Positions 56,168 to 64,000 of a DNA stretch of 64,000 nucleotides are shown piece after piece. How positions within the stretch are numbered: the stretch's first letter is position 1; each line of letters opens with the position of its first letter. The DNA lies in NCBI GenBank assembly GCA_946902985.2, contig OX336391.1, positions 73,261,947-73,325,946 on the forward strand, written 5' to 3'. A program made the translations under genes and the position numbers. The notes under the pieces were generated by a model. It was given only the letters and a program-made list of their open reading frames with translations, ran no database searches and was not told where the DNA came from. The stretch comes from Meconema thalassinum. Its lineage: Eukaryota > Arthropoda > Insecta > Orthoptera > Tettigoniidae.

Positions 56168-57376
56168 TTAAACATGGCTCAAAATGTGGGTGTACGCCTG
56201 CCTGTAATGTATGTGCGACCCCCCTCGGGGTGGCTGCGCCAGCCCCCCCCTCTGCGGTGTGTGTCTAGGCGTAGGGAGTATTGCCTCCCTGTCTGTCCTG
56301 TGGGGTGTCTCATCCCTGAACTCCCTCGGGTATTCTTCGGGGAGGGGGTAGTGTTCCGGGCCCTTCGTGTGTTTTCTTCCCTGTCTATTATTGCCCGGGG
56401 GTCTGTTTTCCTGTTTCCTCCAGGGTGGGGTGTATGTCTGATGCTGGGGGAGCGGGTTTTCCCGTCGGTTCCCCTTTTCCCTATATTGGGTAGCTGCATA
56501 CTCCTGTCTGGTTGGGGGTGGGTTTCCTCGCCTGTCCCTATTTCCCCTGTATTGTGGGGGTGTATAGCTTTGCCTGCGTGGGGGCGGGTTCTCCCGATAT
56601 TCCCCATTTCCCCTGTACTGCGGGGCGGCATAGCCCTGCCTGCGTGGGGGCGAGTTTTCCCGGTACTCCCTGTCTGCCCTGTATTGTGGGGCAGCGTAGG
56701 ACTGTCTATTTGGTGTCGGGCTGTTTCGTCGGGGGATGTCGTGGTCGTACTCCTCAGGGTAGTACTCCCGTGTGTACGGGGATGGTGAACGCCTTGAGGG
56801 GTATGTCGGCTCTGTGTCCGTGTATGATATCGGTGAGTACCGAGGAGGGTAGTGTGGCCTATCCTGTGGGGGAGGTGTTGTTGGCCGCTGTGGAGGGTAG
56901 TAATTTTCCTCCCTCCCGTAGCGTCTCCTCTCTGTGTTCCCCCTGTCCCTCTCAGTATGATAGTGTTCTCGTTTGTCTGCGTGCTCATCCCTTAGCGGTC
57001 TCCCGCCCGCTTGGATGGCAGCTATTGTCAGTTTCTCCATCCTGTCCACTAATTCGTCCATTTTGTCGTTAGTGTCGTCTTTCTGAGTTTTGAAGTGCAG
57101 ATCCACGGCTTTTTCCGTAGCCTTTTCCGTGATCTTTCTCCCCTCCTCTATGGTCTTTATGTTATTTAACATATGTTGGACCGTGGGGTTGTTCATGATG
57201 CATAGCTTTTCCACTATGGCTGGTCTGAGGCCCTGCATTAACAGCTTGACTTTCTGTTTATTTGTCATGGCTGCATTGTACTTTTCGCACATTATCAATT
57301 TAACATTGATGTATGCCTGGGCGCTCTCTTTGGGTCCCTGTGACCTCTGTCTAATCTGGTCATTGAGATCGTCATC
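56168..57376 (-). CDS. Gypsy gag, N-terminally truncated
   Basis: The frame is open from the duplication junction at 57376 to the stop at 56168. The first part resembles the capsid region of Ty3/gypsy Gag (QRSQGPKESAQAYI, then LLMQGLRPAIVEKL). A helical stretch follows. The C-terminal third is low-complexity, with tandem 22-residue repeats of the type PPRRQGYAAPQYRGN, coded by 66-bp DNA repeats at about 56440-56730. No zinc knuckle is visible; the basic Tyr/Gln/Arg-rich repeats may replace it in RNA binding (inference). The N-end is lost at the junction with the BEL fragment. Confidence 0.8.
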   Translation of the reverse strand, partial: DDDLNDQIRQRSQGPKESAQAYINVKLIMCEKYNAAMTNKQKVKLLMQGLRPAIVEKLCIMNNPTVQHMLNNIKTIEEGRKITEKATEKAVDLHFKTQKDDTNDKMDELVDRMEKLTIAAIQAGGRPLRDEHADKREHYHTERDRGNTERRRYGREENYYPPQRPTTPPPQDRPHYPPRYSPISYTDTEPTYPSRRSPSPYTREYYPEEYDHDIPRRNSPTPNRQSYAAPQYRADREYRENSPPRRQGYAAPQYRGNGEYRENPPPRRQSYTPPQYRGNRDRRGNPPPTRQEYAATQYREKGNRRENPLPQHQTYTPPWRKQENRPPGNNRQGRKHTKGPEHYPLPEEYPREFRDETPHRTDREAILPTPRHTPQRGGLAQPPRGGSHIHYRQAYTHILSHV

Positions 57377-57555
57377 GTGTTATTAATTCTCGCCTCTTGA
57401 CCCCGCTTTCTAATGATCCTGATGACTTACTTCCCTTAACGTCTGGTCATTTCCTTATCGGTAGTTCTCTTTCTTACCCTCCCCCCTCTGGTATGGATGT
57501 CTGGCAGGGTGGCGGGGTGCTTCTCTTCCCTCCCCCCCCCCCCCCCCCCCCCCAG
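57377..57555 (+). pseudogene. BEL/Pao integrase C-end, copy B
   Basis: The frame INSRLLTPLSNDPDDLLPL and SGHFLIGSSL is the same as in copy A, but here it has no upstream BEL sequence because the duplication boundary cuts it. It is followed by the 22-base C run. Confidence 0.85.
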
Positions 57556-59921
57556 TATGGTGTATTTCTTGGAATACAGGTTCAGATAGAGTTAGCAATT
57601 GCTGCTCTTTGCTTTATTTTTTTCATTAATTCTCTCTTTCACTCTTCTCAGACACCGACAGTGATCCCTTTGTATTTCTTCTTTCCTTTGAGCAGGAATT
57701 TATTGTGTCTTTCAGTCTGTTCCAGATGTGTATCTTCTATGAAATTTACCCTAGCGGCATCTCGCAGCAAACCGCCGAAGTTCTTCGGACTTATCGAGCT
57801 CAAGAGAAATTACACACCGATCCACTAGGCGTCGTCCTCGTCGTCAGCTAATAACTCCTTGAAGACACTACTCCATGAAGAAAATTTATTGTACAAAAGG
57901 TTTTTCTTTTTGTAATGTTTCCCACTCTGAGATTATGTTCCCTTGTCTTTTACCACCTCTCCCTCGTCTCCCTGGTCCCTCCGCGCGCTGTTCTGGTGCT
58001 CTCACTTCTAATCGAGTCGTCAACGTCTGAGTTCGACCTTTCTAAGAGGCTACCTTCTCTCCACTGAGGTATTATTTTAAATCGACGCCATGTTGTGGAT
58101 GTTGGCTAACGATCGCCAGGAACATCTTCCTGCTGCTGCTATGAAAAAGCCAAGTACCAATCTTCAATAATTTTAGACATTTTAATGGTTTTAAAATGCT
58201 AAACGCTTTTAATAGTGTGGGGAATTGCTCACTATTGTGCAATAACCGTTTTAGTGGGATTTTCTTTGTTAGGCATTAGCTATCCAGGCTGGCTTTATAA
58301 AATGAAATTTAGTACTTCTTGTACGAAATAAATGGGAATACCGTCCCACAACGAGGGATTCAAGTCAAATTAACCGCTGTCTATAAGCTTAGCTTTTTCC
58401 ACCGTGGGAACTCTATTGCCCTATTTAACTGTCATTACAACTCTAGAATTTTCCATTTCCAATATACTTCAAACTACAAAGAACTATGCTCAACACCGTC
58501 AAATTGCTGGAACTTCAAGATAAATAAAACCAATAACTGCAATCCACAAAATTTCCAACGCAATAAACTTATTCAAGTTCAAATTAAAGTAAGTGTTCTC
58601 CATAAACTGTAATAACTTTCTCGTGTTCTACGAACTTACATACACTACAATAGTGAACATTTTCAACCTATCAACAAACTATCAGTGCTTCGAATTTGTG
58701 CGTGCTAATTTCAACCGCGCCGCGTTCGTTAGAACAATAACTGGCCAGAACTAAAAATCCTCATTTCCCTTCCTCCATTACCTTTTACTAACAAACTTAG
58801 GTTAAATTAAAATATTGGGTTCTTTTTTCTACGAGGCTTAGCCCATAGAGGCTCTCTCCCATCTTGTTGGACATCTCACTGATTCACTCTGTTTCAAGCT
58901 AGAGTCCACGATTTAGAACGTAATTTTCCTATTGTAATCAGGAAATCTTAATTTCCTAATTGTTTATCCAGGTTCAGAAAGGTGACCTGCACTATTTGAC
59001 TGTTTCACTTATTCAGTTCCGCTTAACTAGAAATGGTTATAGTAACCATTTATTAATCTCCCTTTTTCTTATCCTGCTAGTTCCGGAATTAGTAATCTTC
59101 TATTCTTTAAACTTTTGTGCCTGATTTTTTTTCTCCAGGCTTCGTTAATACGACCTGAACATTTTGTATGTCACATCTAGTAATTTCTGTTTAAAAACTG
59201 TGGTGACCTCCGCTTGTAATTCTACTTTTTCCTCTTGCTACGATCAGGAATTTAATCTATTTGTTTATAGCCTCTTCGCTTGCCATAAGGGCAGTCCAAT
59301 AGTGCTTGTATCCTACTTAATTTATAAAAGTTATAATAACTGTACAATTTATTGTCCTTAAAAGCATTAAATTTCCTAATCTTAAGCAGTTTTAAAACCT
59401 TTGTACAAGTTTAGTGCTTGTCAAGGTTTGAGAAATGTAACTGCTTTAATATTGTTAATTGTGAACTTTCTCTTTACTAGGTCTGAGACCTTCAAATGTT
59501 TATAGGCTAACCTAAGAAAAGTTCTTCTTAACTCCAAAAATAAGATTCTAAATCTAATAATTTGTTACTTGTCTAACAATTCTATAAATTGATAAATAAA
59601 TTAGTTATTATTTTTCGCTTTAAATCTCTTGCTAGAATCACGGTGAGGCACGACCTTCTCTTCCCTGACTCTTCTCCCAAAATTATTGCTTATTTCAAAA
59701 TAAAAAGGCAATCTCTAAATCAATGAAAACTTTACCACTTGTTGCGTTTAAAACAAAGCTTCAAATAACAACATTTGCAAAGTTTCTCTTAGCTATTACA
59801 GCTAATTCTAGTAAACCATCGAGGCAAAAACAGCTTGCTCGCCAGCTTCCTATTTGTAGAGACCTCTTCTCTAAACTTGTGTTTTACTATTCATAATTTC
59901 AGTTTTGGTTAAGTTAGGTCT

Positions 59922-59975
59922 GCGGGTTTCCTCCGTTCTAAGCTTTAGTCGGCAACCCGCTGGGTAAAAGCTTAG
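59922..59975. other. Interleaved inverted repeats, possible pseudoknot (copy B)
   Basis: Identical in layout and sequence to 14492-14545. Confidence 0.5.
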
Positions 59976-60591
59976 CCTGCCTTAAGTGCAACAATTGGTA
60001 TTATCAAGAGATTTTCACTAATAACAGTAAAAAGTATTGTCAAAAGCAATACAGTTGCTTTATCGCTTCCCACTCTGGGGGCATTCGGCCGTCCTCTCAG
60101 GGGTCCAGCAGTGTCTAGATACACAATTACCTCTACAAATTTGAATTCCTTTAGCATTTCAGAATGCTTTCCAAAATCTACCCTTTTGAGGGGAATGTGC
60201 TTAGGTCTTTTCTTTTTGGCACACCTTGCCTTGCTAGAGTATCACCCTTTCCCATAGTACCCAAATACTTGCTCGGGAGGGAAAGAGCAAACAGCGATAG
60301 CCCGCAGAAAACCGTAGCTAACGTCGCTCTCTCTCTGTCAACGCTGTACGAGCTCCCTCTTACTTTAGCTGCTTCACGAGCTTCGCCCAGTGTAATCCAT
60401 TTTTGAATTATTACTTTCTTATTAACTTTTATTGGATTCTCTTCCTCTCTGCCTAAAATTGTTTCCACTCCTAAACCAACCTACTTTTCTCTCTCATCAT
60501 CTTCCCTTAGGTAGTGTTAGCACTCAGCATTAACCTACCAACGGAGGCACCTCGCTCGGTGTCCGGATCACAAAGGGACCTAAGGCCAGTC

Positions 60592-63147
60592 CTAATTCTT
60601 AACACGAGCTATCGAGTCAATTAACAACCAACCGGATGGCGCCAAGCTGGCTGGCGTACCTCTGGGGGTATTGGGTTCTAAATAGAGCGCCATAGCCTGG
60701 ATGTTGTGGCATTTGGCGCACAATGGCAGCATATTCTCTCTATAATTGTGAGGGGAAACACCAAATTCGGCGAGTAGGCTGGGAATCGGGCTTGTCCGAA
60801 AAGCACCGGTACCCATCCTAACGGCACTATGGTGGAAATTGTACAGAATTTTCAAGGTTGACGGGTTTGCTCAACCGTATGCCACAGAATCATAGCTATA
60901 CGGGACAGGATGAGGGCTTGATAAAAGCGTAGCAGCACCGCACGTTCTGCTCACACACGTAGTGCCAACAAGAAACGTGATCATGTTCAGTTTCATGAGG
61001 CACGTCGTCTTTAGTTGCCGTATATGGTGCTGCCATGTTAATTCGCTGTCAAAATGGAGCCTAAGGAAGCGATATCAAGCACGGGCAATGCACCATCCCT
61101 GAGATATGATTCAGGGTGCAAATGTAGCCTCCAGAGCCGACAAGAAGGGATGACTGAGGCATTAGCTGCAAAATAACGAAAACCTCGGTCGTGATCCCAT
61201 CTGTCGTTCCAGTTAATAGCTAGCTGATATTGCCGTTCCACGATTGCCATTCTTACAGAGCTGCAATGTAGAGCCAAATCGTCAACATACAGCGATGGAA
61301 CTACCGTGGGCCAGCGTTGCAACAATGCCGTTCATGGCAACCACGAACAAGGTGATTCCCAGCACTGAACCATGAGGTACTGCATTTCCCTGGGTGAAAA
61401 TTTGCGATAATGTCCTACCGAATCTTACACGACTGAGATTGACGGACATAAAATTCGTAATAAAGATTGGTAGATTTCAACGGAGACCACACTCGTCAAA
61501 GTAGGAAAGGATTCTGAAGAGCCATGTGGTGTCATTCGCTTTATCAAGATCGAAGAAGAAACCTTGACTAGGCATCAGATGGTCTGCAGTGCACCTATGT
61601 GAGCGAAATCCACACTGGCACACAGACATTAGGTCTCTCTCCTCTAAGGGACTTACCAGTCGACGGTTAACCATCTTCTCCAGCAGCTTACGGAGGCCAT
61701 TTATCAGGCAACTGGGCCTATAGCAAATGGCAAGCTTGGGATCCTTTACAGCTTTATGAATCGTTATCAAGGTCCCCCCCCCTTTCCATTGGGATGGAAA
61801 CTCCCCTTCAATCCAAATACGATGGAAGTGGATCAACAGTTGCTTTATACTGGCATCGCACAGTAGTGTCAACATTTCATTATGGATGTTACCAGTACCA
61901 GATTATATATCCCTGCACAATGCAAGTGCGCTGCGCAGTTCTCATTCAGACAATGGCACATTGTAGAACTCCTTAGCAGCAGTGGAAAACGACAAGGGGT
62001 GAGCCTTTGCCTCCCGCTTCGGAGTCACAAATGTAGGATTTTAACTCGCAGAGCAGGATTCATGAGAAAAATGCGGTCCAATACTGTTGGAAATGGAGAG
62101 ATGGTCCGTGATAATGAATCTGATGATGGAGACTCCAGGTAAAGTCAAAGATGTCAAGAGTCCAATATCCGAAGAAGCTTTGTCCACATTTGTATGTCAT
62201 GGGCGACACATACATTTCCCTGGTCGTTTTCAAACTCTCCCAAATCAGATATCGGGCTCTAGCACGTAGCCATTTGAAGGTGATAAGGTTGGCCATGGTG
62301 ATTCGTCTCCAATAGCATTTGAAAGCACGTCGACGATCTTTAATGGCTGATGCAATCTCGGCTGTCCACCAACGGACAAGCTTCCGTCGGGAGTTGCCGC
62401 AGCCAAAATACAATTCGTTATGTGAATTGTATGATCATCGACACTCTCAAAGATATCGCCGGCAGAAATCGCACGTTCAGTGAATATTGGCCAATCAGCC
62501 CGACGAAGAAGCCATCGACTTGTTAACTCGATGGCTCTGTGGTTCGGACGAGTATCGATAATCGGGAAATGGTCACTATTGCAGAGGTTGTCGTGCACAC
62601 CCCACTATAGCTGGGGAACAGCGCATGTCTGCACAAGGTGATGACGACACTCAAAAAGGGACCGTGTGCAATAGAGTAGTGTCTAGGTTGCCCTATGTTC
62701 AACAAAAACAGGTCCAGCCGCCTGATCAGTCACTAAAAATCTCTCCCTCACACGTCGCGACTATTTCCTCTTTCGTGACCGGTGCCTGCAGGGGAGTTCC
62801 TTTGCACTAACGGGCTTGGCTTCTGCAATCTTCGCTACCTTGATGGTGCGGAAGGTCCAGCGGATACGGATGCCATCCAATCAGCTGGAGGTGCAACGTC
62901 TCCCTCTTCTCCACCACCGTATCTTTATCATATCCAGCCCCGGTCAGTAAAGTCCTTCTCCCCCAATAGCTAGGGAAGAAAGCGGTGTTTTAGTTAGTAT
63001 AACCGGCACCTTCTTTTCCGGGGCCGAAGAAGGTTTTGAGACCTTCTTCAAGCTGACAATCATCGCTGGGGCAGCGAGGGGTGACTTTAGAAATGCTGTA
63101 AATACCGACGACGAGTGCACCTCACAAGAAACTTGATGATAGTGCAT
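60592..63147 (-). pseudogene. Decayed Jockey-like LINE, copy B
   Basis: The same series of minus-strand fragments as at 15162-17717, including SLYVDDLALHCSS (61325-61038), FDLDKANDTTW (61875-61477) and CNSDHFPI (62598-62245). It shares all frame breaks of copy A and differs by a few substitutions, for example W to C near 61490 and H to R near 61690. Confidence 0.85.
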
Positions 63148-63884
63148 AGATGGAGTGATGTACGCTCAAACATCGCAGTGGTATGATGTGACCTTCACCT
63201 GCTTCGGTACAACATCACCCTCAAAAGGAAGAATAAAAGCGCCGGTATAAACACTGTCCACTCAAATCTTTCGGGTAATGCGCCTAATCTTCATGACGCC
63301 TCTCTTATCCATCACTGTTATGTGTTCAGATTAGCATTTCCCGTCTAACCTTGCATCATGCAATGTGAATACATTTTATATTCTGTAAGTAGGACTATAT
63401 AGGGTTCAAGCTGGAGACTAGCAGGCCAGCTTTAAACCACATTCAACTTTAATTTCATTATATCCGTTTTTTTTAAATTCAACCTATCACAAATGTTAAA
63501 TTAAATGTATAGTCTATATAGCTATAACGTACACTATGTCTTGAGACATAAAACCTTAATGGCATTTTCAGGGTGTGATGGTTGGTGAGTGACAAGTGAC
63601 TTTAAACTATGCCTAGCACAATTGTAGCCAGATCTGATGACATGACTGTGTAATTCCAAAATGTTACTGAAGATTGCAGTGTGTTTCACTGTGTCATTAT
63701 TTAACTCATATATTTATGTGCCATCTCTCATAACTTAACTTTTCTTTAGCTTCTAAATTGTGTTGTAGTTTGTGCTATTGTAGATTAAGAATGACGACTT
63801 ATAATGGTCACTGTACTAATTTCTCTTCTGAGTGACTAGGCAATGCCTTTCACTACTTTACAAGATCTTTTATAACTTGTCCCT

Positions 63885-64000
63885 ATGGTAGCATCTGACG
63901 ATAGTCTATCAGACATACTTTCCGCTATCAGCCTGAAAAACACAAACTGCCTAAAAATTGCTCATATCAATGCTCAATCATTAATTGACTCCTCTCACTA
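63885..64000 (+). pseudogene. Start of the CR1-like LINE, copy B, cut by the window end
   Basis: The endonuclease start LKIAHINAQSLIDSSHY is the same as at 18455. Only the first 116 bases are in the window. Confidence 0.85.

Larger units (their letters stand above)
50332..57376 (-). mobile_element. Ty3/gypsy LTR retrotransposon with OTU protease domain, 5' end cut off
   Basis: Order on the minus strand: gag (57376-56168), an uncoding stretch (56167-54696), OTU domain (54695-53949), aspartic protease (54046-53108), RT, RNase H and integrase (about 53140-50332). The 5' LTR and gag start are missing because the sequence at 57377 switches to the direct copy of the BEL element. Frames change between OTU and protease (98-bp overlap), at an (AC)n run near 53145-53160, and at a run of seven A near 52844-52850. 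All catalytic residues I checked in the pol part are present. Confidence 0.85.
57377..64000. repeat. Direct segmental repeat, copy B (partner 11952-18570)
   Basis: It starts abruptly at gtgttattaattctcgcc inside the BEL integrase frame and is colinear with copy A to the end of the window. It contains the same sub-features: poly-C (57532-57553), pseudoknot motif (59922-59975), Jockey-like LINE (60592-63147) and the start of the CR1-like LINE (63885). At its left edge it is joined to the gypsy gag frame, so this is the rearranged side. Confidence 0.95.

Noticed and set aside
11952..64000. The two 6.6-kb direct repeats as LTRs of a giant retroelement
   Set aside because: They contain parts of BEL, Jockey-like and CR1-like elements in mixed orientation, begin inside an integrase frame, and have no TG/CA ends or primer-binding site.

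Overview
This window is repeat-dominated eukaryotic DNA, most likely from an arthropod with a large genome (probably an insect; the species cannot be told from this sequence). The reasons are the mixture of element families (Jockey-like, CR1-like and RTE-like non-LTR elements, a BEL/Pao remnant, a Ty3/gypsy element, Tc1/mariner elements, Helitrons and tRNA-derived SINEs), the long AT-rich stretches without genes, and the abundant tandem repeats. I found no convincing host protein-coding gene, no rRNA gene and no functional tRNA gene.

Layout. 1-4857: two Helitron-like non-autonomous elements (minus strand) built from a ~650-bp tandem unit. 4858-9752: a SINE-like repeat, a 263-bp tandem repeat split by a 5'-truncated RTE-like LINE with target-site duplication, and a ~270-bp repeat. 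9783-12130: decayed BEL/Pao retrotransposon. 12131-18454: AT-rich DNA and a decayed Jockey-like LINE (minus). 18455-22957: decayed CR1-like LINE (plus) carrying a second 5'-truncated LINE (minus). 23270-32500: one 30-bp minisatellite array interrupted by an intact Tc1 element (23766-25230), by a Helitron of 5.1 kb (25956-31067) that itself carries a second Helitron of the same family (28270-30465), and by a tRNA-derived SINE (32053-32362). 34067-37655: RTE-like LINE (minus) broken by an internally deleted mariner. 37669-41900: a nearly intact two-ORF LINE (minus) with a PHD finger in ORF1. 41900-50331: mostly unrecognised DNA with several minisatellites and a pair of covarying hairpins. 50332-57376: a Ty3/gypsy element (minus) that carries an OTU-type cysteine protease domain between gag and the aspartic protease. 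57377-64000: a near-identical direct copy of 11952-18570.

The most notable points are: (1) the direct duplication with a 45.4-kb offset, whose junction fuses the gypsy gag frame to a BEL/Pao integrase frame, as expected for a large tandem segmental duplication or an assembly duplicate; (2) the OTU-bearing gypsy element with an otherwise complete catalytic set; (3) the nested Helitrons with clean A/T target sites; (4) the PHD-finger LINE with a UAAUG stop/start junction and a one-base break in an A run; (5) an intact Tc1 transposase gene between perfect 36-bp inverted repeats; (6) two homologous hairpins with compensatory base changes.

The genes here do not form a shared pathway. Each is a transposon protein acting on its own element, and the window is best read as a record of nested insertions followed by one large duplication. 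Coordinates of element ends are exact where a target-site duplication or terminal motif is visible and approximate elsewhere.
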